64,000 bases of DNA from Ancistrus triradiatus. Taxonomy: Eukaryota > Chordata > Actinopteri > Siluriformes > Loricariidae. Each line of letters starts with the position of its first letter. Position 1 is the stretch's first letter. Below are positions 23,087 through 35,465 of this stretch, piece by piece. A program made the translations under genes and the position numbers. The notes below the pieces were generated by a model that saw only the letters and a list, made by a program, of their open reading frames with translations, was not told the origin of the DNA and searched no databases. Where the stretch lies: the NCBI GenBank assembly GCA_025084515.1, contig JAJAGP010002210.1:62001-126000 (forward strand), read 5' to 3'.

Positions 23087-24335
23087 CACAAGTAATTGAG
23101 TGTTCTATTGCTTTTAGACAAATTTTTTACAACAAAATAAAGAAACAAAACTGCCCTTAAATTGTATGCAAAGAAGCCTAAATTTTCATACAAGAATATG
23201 CCTTAATAATGACAAACCTTCTGCCAAAAAAGTATGTCCATAAAACAAATGATAACTACCCCTGCCTTAACCACAGTATGACTACAAAAGGCACTCAATT
23301 TATAATTTAAGTAACGTTGCTATACAAAGTGCAATAAACTTGTCAGTGGAATGACGCCGTTTTGGTTTTGCGATCACAGATATCATCATGATGCGAACGA
23401 TTCTAGATCAACAAATCAAGATCTGCACTTTAATGAACCATTATCAAGTAAATTAAAAATTCTAATGCAGTCCAAAAAGTGTGTTCATCTGGGAAGGTTC
23501 CCAAACCTTCTATCTATAAATAGAGGGCTATAAAAATTCGCAGTACGATTTATTTGGATGTGGGAAGAGCAAGCAAACCCCCAAAAAAAAACTCAGATAC
23601 TGCCGCCAGCAATTTTCAAGGGTAGTTACAGGAATAAAGCACTTCACACTTCTCTCTTCACTTTCCATCACGTTTTGTTTCTGGTGAGGGCTGCAATATG
23701 TATAAAGCATTACTCCCCAACCTTGTGTGGAGTTTTGCATGTCCTCCCACTTGTTCTAATGATCCGCACTAGAAAAGCAATCGCACCAGAGTTGGTTTTA
23801 ATCGAAACCAAACGTGCAAGTGTGAACGCAGCCTACATTAATTCATTGCAGTTTTTTACATTTACTAAAGACACACAGTACCGAGTTTAAGTTTTTGTGT
23901 GCGTGTGCGCGCTCGCGTTTATCACATGTGGATTTGGGTCACTTTCTGGGGTTGCGAGTCTTGTAGGAACAGAGGGCCAATCAGTGCACACCCAGTGACT
24001 AATGGATGGATGCGTCCCAAAATTAAATTAGCCTGACTAATGTAGTGTTACACTTAATTTCGCTGGCTGCCTTTTGATTTATGGCAGGCCATGTGCACAA
24101 ACGCAGCGTGAAATGGAGTCTTTATTGTCTGAGGAAGATTTTGCTGGTAAACATAGGCATGGACTCTGTGACAACAGAGCACCAGACGCCACGCAGCCTG
24201 CCAGGCACGGTGTAAAACAGATGCACAGGACACACAATCCTAGTAAACACACGCATGCACACACCTACCAATAAAACAACAGGATGCACAAGAACCTAGT
24301 CCTCTCTCGCTCACACATGCTCTCTCACACACAAA
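23087..24335. other. Intron without recognised genes
   Basis: No gene seen; unique-looking AT-rich sequence with short non-homologous open frames. Confidence 0.4.
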
Positions 24336-24640
24336 ATACTTGTGAGGACTTTCATTGACATAATCATTATTGAAGTTTACATTACAATGCTACACCTACA
24401 CATAACTTCAATCCTTTACCTCAGTACCTAAAGAAAACCTTTTGGTTCATTTGGTTTGGTTCTAAAAAAAAACAATTAGTGAGAATTGGAATAATGGTCC
24501 TCACAAGTGAAAATTCCAGGTTTTCCTATCATTGGTCCTCACAAGTACAGCAAAGACAAGGTGTACACACACAAAAAAATGTTTTTCATTTACTGCCCAG
24601 TTGTGAGGACATTTGGTCCTTAAAAAACAGAAATACAAGC
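24336..24640. repeat. Dispersed repeat with TGTGAGGAC motifs
   Basis: acttgtgaggact..., tggtcctcacaagtg, ttggtcctcacaagtac and ttgtgaggacatttggtcc occur as direct and inverted copies, typical of a dispersed teleost repeat whose class I cannot name. Confidence 0.5.
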
Positions 24641-25059
24641 AAGGGCACACTCAGTTTCTTTGACTCCGCACAGAAAAGCAGTGCTTGACTTGGGACTGTG
24701 GCATCAGAACTGTTGTAAGCCTCTTTCAAACGGTGAAAATGAAATCTTTATTACCCGTGCCTGTCATTAACGAGCAGTTTTTACAGGCCACATTTGGATC
24801 AGTGATTGTACATGACTCCACCTTTAATTTCATGTGCTCAGCCCACAGAACAGCTGGGACAAAAGGCGAGAAAGATTGATGCTTCCCAAACAGTACCACC
24901 TCCTGCACTAATACCTGCTACATACAGGGGGCACTACTACTCACACACCAACGAGGCAGAGAGTCTGTCCTCTCACATCCCGGGCTTAACGACAAGCAGC
25001 TGGCGAAAAGAAGCAGGTAAACTCCAATTAAAACAAGCACAAGTTGTGTCATGAGGACA

Positions 25060-25420
25060 GTAGATCACATCAGCAATTAACCTTGCCCTGACCTTTTCCA
25101 TCAATCCTGGAACTGAAACGGCCTGAGAAACCACGTCATTTTTTTTTTTTGCAGGGGATTAAATTTAAATTCTATTAAGTTTAATTAGGAGATCTTTTAA
25201 ATACACTGGATACCAAAGCTCGGCCGTGGCGGCTGTCAATGTTCTCACTGATTCACTAGCTGCTGAACCTCGGGGTCTTGCTCCCAATCCCAGCATGCAC
25301 TTCAGCTGCTTGGCAGTAAGCCAGAAACATAGCTCATAGGGAGGACTCTGCCAGATCTGCTTTCAACACATCTCTTAATTTCATTTAGTCTCCTTCTAAA
25401 ATCGACAGCTTGTGGCACAA
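25060..25420. promoter_or_regulatory. Candidate conserved noncoding element in intron
   Basis: A repeat-free stretch with atcagcaattaaccttgccc, taaatttaaattctattaag, tttaattaggagatc and a GC-balanced segment tcggccgtggcggctgtc. The texture is like vertebrate developmental enhancers. No alignment was possible, so the role is inference. Confidence 0.25.
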
Positions 25421-25555
25421 AAACATAGAAGTGCTATTTGTTTTTGGTTTATGAACTCGTCGTGTTGGTTCTTCTACACATACAAAGTTCAAATGAATAG
25501 AAAATCTACACAAACATCAAAATAAGGCACTCAGTACAGTCAAACCCCACAACTT

Positions 25556-25790
25556 GAACGGCGAGGGGAGAAAGGAAAGAATGGAGAAAAGAAAAAGGAA
25601 GGAGAGGAGAGGAAAGAGGAAAGGCGAGAAGTGGGGGGACGGGGGAAAGGAAGGGAGAAGTGGAAGAATAAACATTTAGAGAACAAAGGGAAAATTGAGT
25701 AATTGGTGGAGGGGGGAAGGAAGAAGGTACACAAGGAAAAGGAAAAACTTAATAGAACACAATACAGAGGGGCGGGGAGACAACGCCAAA
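25556..25790. repeat. Purine-rich (GA) tract
   Basis: Over about 230 bases the plus strand is nearly all purine (gggagaaaggaaag, gaaaaagg, ggaaagg blocks). Its reverse complement gives a spurious Ser/Phe-rich open frame. Confidence 0.8.
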
Positions 25791-26458
25791 AGATCATCAG
25801 GAGCGCACAGCTACAAGAGCGTGGGCACAGAAGGTAGCAACACAGGGAACAAAATCACAGGTACAATCATAAGGCACACCAGAGAGAGACCGTAAGGGTG
25901 AAGGGACAAGAAAAAAAGGGAAAAAGATGGCAAATAATAGGGCAAGGGGACAATACAAGTTGTTAAGAAAACAAATAGGGATAAAAAATAAAAAAAAATT
26001 TAAAGTTTAACATAAAATATAAAATAATATATTAATATTTAAATTAAATTTATATTTATCCCCCCAAACCCTGCTATAACACCATTGGATGTTTTAATCT
26101 ACAACCTGCTGTCTGAAACAGTACCTACTATAACAAAATGCTGAGACAATAACAGAAACTAGTTGGCTGTTGAATGGCTTATCAACTCTATCTACACCCG
26201 CAGCCAACTTTCAATTTATTCAGTGGTTCGGTTAATTATGAGCTAATGGTTGCTCAGTTTACATTAGCAGCATTTAGCACTAGAGGAAACATTGCTGTAA
26301 GACAGAATGTGTTGGTGGGTACTGAGGGTGTTCCTGATCTGAAAAGTCCCCTCCACTTTATTATGCTGAAGTCACTAAAAAAAGTAGATGGGGTTTTTGA
26401 ATATAAGGATAAAAATAACGAATTTCTACATTGCAATAATAGATAAGGTTTTGCATTA

Positions 26459-27656
26459 CAGTGGTTGAAAGTTTGTGAATTATTTAGAATTTTTCTATAT
26501 TTCTGCATAAATATGATCTAAAACATCATCAGATTTTCTCCCAAGTCCTAAAAAGTAGATTAAAAGAGGAACCCAGTTAATAAAATGAAAACAAATATTA
26601 TACTTGGTCATTTATTTATTGAGGAAAATGATCCAATATTACATATAAATGAGTGGCAAAAGTATGTGAATCTCTAGGATTAGCAGTAGATTTGAAGGTG
26701 AAATTAGAATCAGGTGTTTTCAATCAATGGGATGACAATCAGGTGTGAGTGGGAACCGGGTTTTATTTAAAGAACAGGGATCTATCAAAGTCTGCTCTTC
26801 ACAACACATGTTTATGGAAGTGTACAAATGGGAGTGTATAAAAGAACAAAGGAGATTTCTGAGGACATCAGAAAAAAAAAAGTTGATGCCTTATTAGGCT
26901 GGAAAAGGTTTACAAAAACCATCACTAAAGAGTTTGGACTCGACCCAATCCACAGTTAGACAGATTGTGTGCAAATGGAGGAAATTGTTACCCTCCCCAG
27001 GGAGTGGTCGACCAACAAAGATCACTCCAAGAGCAAGGCGTGGTAAAAAAAAATAGTTGGCAAGGTCACAAAGGACCCCAGGGAAACTTCTAAGCAAATG
27101 AAGACCTCTCTCTCTTGGCTAATGTTAATGGTCCATGAGCCCACAAACAGAAAAACACAATGAAACAACAATGGTGTGCATGGCAGGTTTGCATGGAGAA
27201 AGCCACTGCTCTCCAAAAAGAACATTTGCTGCAGAATTATATCAGAGAATTCTAAAGGAAAATGTCACGACATCTATTGAGCAGTTAATGTGAGGAAACC
27301 CAACAACATCCCAGAGTTGAAGCTGTTCTGTACGGAGGAATGGGCTACAATTCCTCCAAGCCGGTGTGCAGGACTGATCAAACAGTTACAGGAAACGTTT
27401 AGTTGCAGTTATTGCTGCACAGGGGGGTCACACCAACAGATACTGAAAGCAAAAGGTTCACATACTTTTGCACTCTCGTAATATTGGATCATTTTCCTCA
27501 ATAAATAAATGACCAAGTATAATATTTCTGTTTTCATTTGTTGCTCTTTATCTACTTTAGGGACTTGTGTGAAAATCTAATGATGTTTTAGGTCATATTT
27601 ATGCAGAAAAATACAGAAAATTCTAAAAGATAAAGGGTAACTTTCAAGCACCACTG
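26459..27656 (+). mobile_element. Tc1-B copy with both ends and TA flanks
   Basis: It starts CAGTGGTTGAAAGTTTGTG after TA (26457-26458) and ends ...TTCAAGCACCACTG before TA (27657-27658). It is 1198 bases, shorter than a complete Tc1, with inverted terminal blocks of about 200 bases at each end. Confidence 0.88.
26820..27470 (+). pseudogene. Tc1-B transposase pseudogene
   Basis: The HTH region (RTKEISEDIRKK-like, then SLDSTQSTVRQIVCKWR) and the HESTIRRTL region are followed directly by the C-terminal block ELKLFCTEEWATIPPS. The catalytic centre with the acidic residues is deleted and frames are broken. It is a remnant only. Confidence 0.8.
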
Positions 27657-27974
27657 TATATGAAATCCTAGAACAACAAAGGTACATTTTGGACAATAGA
27701 GGTAAAAACACTATCTGGATAAATGATTCTGATATTACAGACTGTATTTAGGTAAAAGCATTTTAAAGACAAGTAAACAGTGTAAAATGTTTAATAGTGT
27801 AAAAACATTAATAGTGTACATTATTAAGTATTAAGTAGTTTGTACATTATTGTAATACTTGGCAAATAAAACCAATTCTGAATGAAAACAAACTATCATC
27901 AGCTTAAACCATAATATGACTGTCTTAGGGTAACTGCCTTTTAATCCAATATTACAATTATTAAAAGTTAATAT

Positions 27975-28078
27975 GGGACTGTGCTGGCTAGGTGATTAAG
28001 GTACTGGACTGTGGACCAGAAAATCTCGGGTTAAAATCCCATAGTGCACCTGCTAAATGACTAAATGTAATGTAAATA
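27975..28078 (+). repeat. V-type SINE, internally deleted
   Basis: gggactgtgctggctaggtg (box A region), ggtactggactgtggacc and box B-like gggttaaaatccc jump directly to the tail gcacctgctaaatgactaaatg. The middle of the SINE is missing. Confidence 0.75.
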
Positions 28079-28537
28079 ACACGGTACACAGAATAGTTAG
28101 GGTGCAGAACCTTTTATTTTAGTCATAAACATAATCCTGATTATTATGGCATATTTGCAAACCATTAAATGAGTTTCGTCAATAAGCTTTGTGCTAACAT
28201 TACATAAATGGTTTTACTTAATACATTATAAAAGCACTATTAAATAATCCACAGAGAGTATATATGAGAAATCAAAAGAGAGAAAAGTGAAGTGAGTCCA
28301 ATAGCAGCCTGCCACAAACTGAGAGACACCCACTAACCCCAAATATCACAACCACACTGTAATTAGAGAGGGAGAGAGACAGGAACAGAGAGAGAGCACT
28401 TCGTCCCCTGCCTCTGGTTTCCCACACAAGCACTACAGAGATTTACCACCTGTATCCCACCCCTGCACCCAGTCATACACCGCATCCCTTGGGCTGTTAA
28501 ATAGGCAACCCCAAATGATTTAAAATTAGTAAAAAAA

Positions 28538-28586
<49 letters not shown>

Positions 28587-29537
28587 TAATAAAAATATAC
28601 AAATTAAAGGAGTCAAACATCTGAGAGAACTATTGATCATGCTTCTTTTTCTGCATTGCTGCTGATGATATGATTTGGAATGAATTTGAGTGGAATAAAC
28701 ATAATTTGAATATATTTTAAATAAAATGCCCAGAACCTGATTATGTTAGAATCAGAGATTCAAGAAAATCCTGTTTTCTATCGAATTCTTACAGTTATCA
28801 AGTATAACAGCTTTGTTTCTTAATTACCTGAGTACATTAACTGGTTCTCTGCGCCTTACTGTTTTAGCATTGAAATGTTCCTGTTCTATGTCACACGTCA
28901 TCGGAAAGTAAATTTGAAAATGTGAAATACAAAAAATGGAGTCATCCTCTGGGTTACGTCACTTCCTATACAGCTAATCAGTAACTTCTCACATAGCCTA
29001 TATGAATCAGAGTACCAAAATGTAAAGATGTTGCTGGGTGTCACAGAATGGTTGTGTCTACGCTCATCAATGATAAGCTCTCACAGTCGATAAAGGACTG
29101 AAGCACCGAAGGAGCTTACCCTGACCACTAATTATTCTCTTGCCATTAATAACTGTCATTAAAGCAAAGAACCAACCAGCCCATGGCAACTCAAAAGGAC
29201 ACCTGCTAGATATGTCACTGTAGTGCATTGATCACATGCTACTGAATGTAACTGTCATAAGTTGTTCAGTGCAATTATTTAATGCCTCGGTAGCAACAAT
29301 AAACACGTCAATAAGAAAAAGAGCACTCAGACATTTTGATTTATATAGGAAAACAGAGCAGCAAATTGTGTCTTATGGTTGCAGAAATATAGATATATTA
29401 TGTACTGTATGTACTGTAGATGTAGCAGTGCTGCTAGCCTGTGGGTATTGCTGGTGACGAGCATATTGATAAAGCAAAGTTCAAGTTTCCTGGTACCAAA
29501 AGTTCTGGTGCTTGCTATAACGTAAAAGGGCATACAT
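28079..29537. other. Intron without recognised genes, with CA microsatellite
   Basis: No gene seen. (CA)n lies at 28541-28584; its reverse complement produces a poly-Val/Cys open frame that is not a gene. Confidence 0.5.
28541..28584. repeat. CA microsatellite
   Basis: An uninterrupted (CA)n of about 44 bases. Confidence 0.95.
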
Positions 29538-30123
29538 CATTTATATATATACACATATATACACATATATATATATATATATATAGGATATAGCCACAGA
29601 GATAGAGATGAGAGAGATAGATAGATGAGAGAAGATAAGACAGAGAGAGAGAAACATAGATAGAAATAAGAGATATATAATATAGATATATAGATATAAA
29701 GATAGATAGAAAACAAGAAATAGTAAACAGCATATATATATTTACACGAGAGACGATAGATAATCTACGATATATAGATCTATATATATATATATATATA
29801 TAGATAATATAACATAAAATACAGCAGATATATATACACCTATAATATACACATATATATAAAAAAAAGTAGATATGTATATAGATATATATATGAGATA
29901 CTATGAAGTATAGATAGATATGAGATATATATATATATAAATACATATATATATAGATATATATATTATATTAAATATATACACACACATAGACCTACCC
30001 ACATAGATATATATGAGACGATCTATATATATATATAGATAGATATATATACATATAGATAGAAGAGATATATATATCTCTATAACTCCCTCTCCAACCT
30101 CCCTGTCTCTCTCTCCTTCTCCC

Positions 30124-30163
<40 letters not shown>

Positions 30164-30470
30164 CCTCCCTCTCTCCTCTCTCTCTCTCTCTCTCTCCTCT
30201 ACTCTCTATCTCTCTCTCTCTAGAATATACATACACTATATATATATATATATATACACACACCACACATAGATATAATACCATATATACCACACAACAT
30301 CACTTATATATATATAATATATATATATATATATGATGTGTGTGTGTTGGTGGTGTGTGTGTGTGTGGTTGTGTCGGTGTGTGTGTGTGTGTATATATAT
30401 ATCTCTATATATATATATATTATAAATATATATATAATCTATATATATCTATATATATGTATATAAACAA
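29538..30470. repeat. Compound TA / GATA / TC / TG simple-repeat block
   Basis: About 930 bases are almost wholly (TA)n, (GATA)n-like, (TC)n at 30118-30225 and (TG)n at 30335-30390. The 143-codon Tyr/Ile-rich open frame here is a low-complexity artefact. Such blocks are hard to assemble, so length and content may be unreliable. Confidence 0.9.
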
Positions 30471-30581
30471 AATGTGCTTCGTCTGTGTTGTAACCAGTTA
30501 CATTATATGTCTTTATTAGTTGTACACGGAAGCTTTTCTCACCATTTTGGTTTTATGTATAAACTTAAGGAATTGTGCCAA

Positions 30582-30787
30582 TGGATTATAGTCAGATCAC
30601 TTGAATAAGGTATTGGACCTATGGGCCAGAGGGTCCAGGGTTCAAATCCCACCTCTGCCAAGCTGCAATTGTTGGGCCTTTGAGCAAGGCCCTTAAGCCA
30701 CAATTGCTTACACTTGTAAAAAGTTCTATTAGTAGTAAGTCTCTGTGGATTAAGGGCCAAATGCTAAATGCCTAAATGTAAATGTAT
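30582..30787 (+). repeat. V-type tRNA-derived SINE
   Basis: Box B gggttcaaatcccacctctg, aagctgcaattgttgggcc, gagcaaggcccttaa and the tail gccaaatgctaaatgcctaaatg match the copy at 33339. The head is slightly degraded. Confidence 0.85.
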
Positions 30788-31050
30788 ATATAATGGTGGA
30801 AACTAAAGGCATATGACGGCTGATGTTTCCTTTTCCACTGTCAACCTTCTAGGTTGTAAAAAGAGCTTTTAACAATAAATTCCTATTCTAACAGAGCTTT
30901 TAGATCTACATGATTCAAGAGAGTAGACCCTTGAATCCAATTACAATTAAAACAATACAACCAAATACAATTAAAAAATGCATTTAGCATTTACGGTCTA
31001 CAACAAACTAAACCAGCTTCTACAAAATCTGCATCGGCACTTGTTTATTA

Positions 31051-31338
31051 AAAATGAAATGAAGTTCATATTGTCTGCAATGAAATAAAAGAAGAAAGAA
31101 AGACTTTTTTTTTTTTGCATTTTCCACACTGTCCAAACTTTTTCTGATTTGGGGTGGTTAAAATATTTCTACTTTCTAGTTTCTACCATTATAAAAAATG
31201 AAATGAAGTTCATATTGTCTGCAATGAAATAAAAGAAAGAAAGAAAGACTTTTTTTTTTTTTGCATTTTCCACACTGTCCAAACTTTTCTGATTTGGGGT
31301 GGTAAAATATTTCTACTTTCTAGTTTCTACCATTATAA
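31051..31338. repeat. Two-copy tandem duplication, about 144-base unit
   Basis: The unit beginning aaaatgaaatgaagttcata and ending tagtttctaccattat occurs at 31051-31194 and again from 31195. The copies differ by only a few single-base indels, mostly in poly-T and poly-A runs. This is either a very recent duplication or an assembly artefact. Confidence 0.9.
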
Positions 31339-32798
31339 TTACATTCCAAAAATCCGCATTGCAACCTTATTTTAGTAGTGCACTTTTACTTGTCGTTTAA
31401 ACTCATTTTAATTCATTTTACATTATTCTATTTGATCTATTTGTTTAATTTGCACAATAAAAATCCCCTACATGTGTCCGCATATATGTGCATGCAAATA
31501 AATTGTCTAGCCTTCTGATCTTTTTCCATAGTATCAAATGTAGTTTGCTGTATGTGTGTGTTATGTAGGAAAAATGACTATGAAACAGGCCTGGTTTGAA
31601 GCCAGTGTTATGTCAGAAACTGGGGGCAGAGTAGCACTCCCTGAGGCAGCCTGGCTGAACTGCAGGTCCAGGCGCTGAGAACAGAGGAAGACTATTATCT
31701 CGTTTACCACACAGGATGAAGTCCTTCCTGCATCATTAGAGTTCAGCAATTCAGCTGTTCAACAATTCAACAAGAAAACAATTCAGCTATTCAAGGAGCC
31801 CTCCTTCCCTTCTCCTCCCCTCTCCACTTTAACAGTGAGAACCTCCTCAAGCAGGACAATGACCTGAATCTCTCTCTGCCTCTCCTTTCTCTCTCACACA
31901 TAGGCACATGCACCCACCCACCACCACACCCAAACACACTTTTACATTTCTAACCTTATTCATCTCACCATGGACCTTATCTATTAATAGGAACACGAAC
32001 AAGCGCATACTTGAGGGAGACTTAAATAAGAAGTTGACAGTCGTCTGAATGACAAGAGAGTGTGTTCGAGAGTCATGCACTCGTCTGAATGAAGGACAGA
32101 TAGCGCCGTGCCTCAGGTTCTGCGCAGACATTTTACAACTGGGAGATTTATGACTCAATAATGTGCTCACTAGAGCCTCAGTCCAGCTGTGTTTGCTAAC
32201 CTGCCTGTAAGGTGCATTGTTATGTTCTCCCTCTCTCACGCACACACTCACTATGTGCTAATGAGGGTCTTATAAAGCCAGACCCTCCTCACTGAAGTAT
32301 TGATTAGGATGTCATAAAGCATCGCAAATCCATGAACGTGTGTGTGTGTGTGTGGAGACAGAGGGGAAAGTGGGTTGCAAGAGACTGTGAGTGAGAAAGA
32401 GCGAGAGCAAAAAGTGTTGCAGTAGTGTTGCTGGGTGATATGACAACATGATATCAATACTGCACTAAATTATGCCATTATAAACTTACAACCCTGTATC
32501 ATAAGTATAATCAGTGCTGCTAGACAAGGAACCAGTTCCACTGTTACTCTCACAAACAAGCCATTTGTCATATAGAAGTTGCTTGAGCTTCTTTTTTCTT
32601 TATTTTGCACATAAAATTAATTGAAATTCACTTAAATAAACAAATCTTCTAATAAACCTTTCACATTTACAGTGTGGTACCACTGTTTTGTTTGGCATTC
32701 AACATTGTGTACTGGGTATTCTGATTATACCTGGCTGAACAATGAATAATGTTCAATTATTGGTCATGTTTGGCTTGCCAAATTAAACCTAATTGATT
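31339..32798. other. Intron without recognised genes
   Basis: No gene seen. A 134-codon minus-strand open frame at 31847-32251 has no domain and includes a low-complexity part. Confidence 0.4.
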
Positions 32799-33140
32799 AC
32801 AAGGGCAGCATGGTGATGCTGCAATTAGCGCAGTCGCCTCACAGCTCCAGTGTCCCCGGTGTGATCCTGACTTCGGACGCCACCTGTGCTTAGTTTGCAT
32901 TTCCTCCCCGTGTCCACGTGGTTTTACTCCAGGCACACCAGTTTCCTCCCACATTCTAAAGACGAGTGTGTTGGGCTAATTGGTGCTTCCAAAGTGCCCT
33001 CAGTGTGTGACTGTGTGTATGAATGTGTGCCCTATGATGAATTGGCCCCCTGTCTAGGGCTGTTCTTGCCTTGCACCTTGTGCCATTGGCTAGGTACCAG
33101 CTTTCCTGTGACCGTGGCCAAGACTAAGCAGATACGAAAA
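32799..33140 (+). repeat. AFC-type tRNA-derived SINE
   Basis: gggcagcatggtgatgctgc, gcagtcgcctcacagc, tttgcatttcctccccgtgtc, ccagtttcctcccacattc, ttgggctaattggtgc, gatgaattggccccctgtc and accagctttcctgtgaccgtg appear in AFC SINE order, nearly full length. Confidence 0.85.
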
Positions 33141-33195
33141 TGTATTTTTCAGTTTGGCTAGATGTACAACATGGACAAGATAGATGCACAAGATG

Positions 33196-33338
33196 GGAGG
33201 AAAGAGCCAACCCTACGTGGCGCACCAGTCCATCACAGGGCGCACATTCAAAAAATGGGACATTCCAATTGACCTAATGCATGTCACTGTAATGTGGGAG
33301 GAAATTTGAGTACCCAAAGGAAACCCAAGTGGACACAA
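33196..33338 (-). repeat. AFC-type SINE, 3' part, interrupted
   Basis: The reverse complement of the AFC core (gcgcaccagtccatcacagg, cctaatgcatgtcactgtaatgtgg, gtacccaaaggaaaccc) stops at 33338, where a V-type SINE begins. It resumes at about 33541. Confidence 0.8.
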
Positions 33339-33540
33339 GGGACTGTGGTAGCCTAGCGGGTAAGGTACTGGACTCTGGATCAGAAGGTCCAGGGTTCAAA
33401 TCCCACCTCTGCCAAGCTGTTGGGTCCTTGAGCAAGACCCTTAACCTACAATTTCTTGGATTGTAAGACTGTACCAATTGCAAGTCGCTCTGGATAAGGG
33501 GTCTGCTAAATGCTGTTAATGTAATGTAAATGTAATGTTA
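33339..33540 (+). repeat. V-type tRNA-derived SINE, well preserved, nested
   Basis: Head gggactgtggtagcctagcgg (box A region), box B gggttcaaatcccacctctg, aagctgttgggtccttgagc, aagtcgctctggataagg and tail gtctgctaaatgc...aatgtaaatgtaatg. It lies inside the AFC SINE, so it inserted later. The head has the A and B boxes of an RNA polymerase III promoter. Confidence 0.88.
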
Positions 33541-33628
33541 GAACATGCGCACTCCACACAAGCAGCGGCTAGGCCGGGACTCAAACAGAGGCGAAGGTGC
33601 TAATCACTGTGCTACCATGTCGCCTGCA
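33541..33628 (-). repeat. AFC-type SINE, 5' part, continuation
   Basis: gaacatgcgcactccacacaagcag, then ggactcaaacagagg and gctaatcactgtgctaccatgtcgcc: the reverse complement of the AFC tRNA-like head, completing the element broken at 33338. Confidence 0.8.
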
Positions 33629-33665
33629 TAGAGTACTTATAAATTTAGTTATTTTAGCATCTAAT

Positions 33666-33883
33666 GGGACTGTGGTGGCAAAAGCGGATAAGGTACTGGA
33701 CTGTGGACTATGGCCTTGCACCTTGAAGGTCCAGGTTTCCAGGGAAGGTCTAACCTCTGCCAATCTGCCATTGTTGGGTCCTTGTGCAAGGTACTGAACC
33801 CACAATTGCTTTGATTGTAAGACTGTGTCAATTGTAAGTCACTCCGAATAAGAGTGCCTGCTTAATTACTAAATGTAAATGTG
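33666..33883 (+). repeat. V-type tRNA-derived SINE, degraded
   Basis: gggactgtggtggcaaaagcgg, aaggtactggactgtgg, a disturbed box B with an insertion, ctgccattgttgggtccttg, taagtcactccgaataag and the tail taaatgtaaatgtgg. Confidence 0.8.
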
Positions 33884-34007
33884 GTTTAAGCTTTTAAAAG
33901 TGCCACTCAACTGATATTTCTATGCACTAGTCCCATTTTAAGTAAATATATACATGTAATGTAATGTAATGCATATTTTCTTAAGACAAGACTGAAGGAT
34001 TTCCTAC

Positions 34008-34092
34008 CTCAACAACCTGCTTCGAGTCCAGCCTAAAGTTAAAGTCTCCAAAGATAAAATATGGCACCTTGTCATAGCGCTGATCTGTGATC
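34008..34092 (-). CDS. inpp5a: inpp5a internal exon with GDFNFR catalytic motif
   Basis: The 85-base minus-strand exon runs from ...ctctctag|GATCACAG to ...GTTGTTGAG|gtagga. The first G completes the Arg codon split with the 56431 exon. Then come 28 codons: ITDQRYDKVPYFIFGDFN followed by FRLDSKQVVE, ending in phase 0. GDFNFR is the first signature of inositol 5-phosphatases, in which the Asp and Asn contribute to metal and phosphate handling, and it is intact here. The exon sits alone, with 33 kb of intron on one side and 22 kb on the other, next to SINE clusters at 32.8-34.5 kb. Confidence 0.96.
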
Positions 34093-34252
34093 CTAGAGAG
34101 AGAAAGAGATACATCAGTAGGGTGATACATGGTTAGTCACATTCACACACAGCACTGATGATTAACCTTCATGCGAAAGATGCATCTTTTTACAGAACTC
34201 AGTTTAAGCAGAACTGAATTAAACCAATGCTTCTTATCACTGGTCATGGAGG

Positions 34253-34480
34253 ACAGCAGAGTGGTGCAAGTGGTTAGTGTGGTTACCACGTCCCAGAGAT
34301 CCCTTGTTCGATCTTAACCACAGACTCTGCCTGTGTGGAAATTGCATGTCCTCCCTGTGTCCACATGGGTTTACTCCATGGTTTAATCTTATCCCAGATC
34401 CCAAAGGACAGGTGTTAGGTCGGTGCCAAAACTGGTCCAGTATGAATGGTATGACTAGTATCAATGTTGTGTAACACTTT
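34253..34480 (+). repeat. AFC-type SINE, 3' truncated
   Basis: gcagagtggtgcaagtggttag, box B-like ttgttcgatctt, gtgtggaaattgcatgtcctcc and gtgtccacatgggtttactcc follow the AFC head and core; the 3' half is replaced by diverged sequence. Confidence 0.7.
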
Positions 34481-34769
34481 CTCTGTCACAAATAGCCATT
34501 GCGGCCCCCCCCCCCATGAGGAGTGTTAAACAATTAAATAAATGAAAACATTGGTCATGATGCATGGTTATATTGATTGACATGGTCTATCACACCTGAT
34601 TTAACTGAACAGCTCACTAACATGTCCTACCCGAGTCAACGTGGACGTGTTAGAGCAGGGAAAGAAACTGTGAAAACTGTAATTTAAAACAATTAATTGT
34701 ATGCTTGACCAAGGACGGGATTCGCCGGGTTAATAATGTACACTAATTGTGTGAAAACGGTGAATATTA

Positions 34770-34850
34770 ATTCCTTCATTCAATCACCTTTCTTATCCGC
34801 TCACTCCTAGATTAGGGTCGCGGGAGATCCGGTGCTTAGCAGGCTGTGAT
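34770..34850 (-). repeat. AFC-type SINE 3' end fragment
   Basis: ttcattcaatcacctttcttatccgctcac, attagggtcgcgggagatccgg and tgcttagcaggct are the reverse complement of the 3' end of this SINE. Confidence 0.65.
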
Positions 34851-35465
34851 CGTTGGGGACGAAAAATGAGTACAGTAGGTGGATCTCAACAGAATTCGCG
34901 GGGCTTTGTGTAGTGTTTGTGAGAACAGCACCACCTTGTGGAGGATCAATTCACAAAGGGATAAGAAACAGCTATTAACTGCTGGTTGTGAAAGTGTGTA
35001 TCGCGACTGTGTCATGTGTTGCTTATGCTACCTGATCATTCCAGACAACATTGCTTGTCTGAGGCACGAGATGCTAGCTTGATACGAACCATATGACCAT
35101 CATCAAGCAAGACCTTGGGAGGACGTGTGCCTTACCCAACTCATGTGGCCAAGTTTGATCTGAGATCTTGTTACTGTTCTTTAAGATGTACAGAATAATG
35201 TTTGGCTTTCCTCTGGGCAATCTTGTTTCTCCTCGCATACAAAAACAGTCTGGTAGATGGACTTGTTACTCTACACTGTTCCAGCGTGTTAAATTGTGCA
35301 TTGGGTAGAATTTGGCTCTAGTTACTCGGTTGACCAAAAATTCATTGGAATGGTGCGTTTACACGTTGACAACTCCTCTCACCACACACAAAGGCTCAAA
35401 ACTACTGTTGTTGGTAGAGTTCATCCAAACACCTGAACAGGATGTAAACACCACATTCACACATT

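Noticed and set aside
29515..29946. 143-codon Tyr/Ile-rich open frame on the minus strand
   Set aside because: It is the translation of (TATA/GATA)n simple repeats and has no real protein character.
31847..32251. 134-codon minus-strand open frame
   Set aside because: Partly low complexity (CVREGE, VVVGGCMCLCVRE) with no domain.
33339..33540. Possible functional tRNA gene
   Set aside because: A and B boxes are present, but no tRNA cloverleaf or anticodon arm can be built; the body and tail are those of a SINE.
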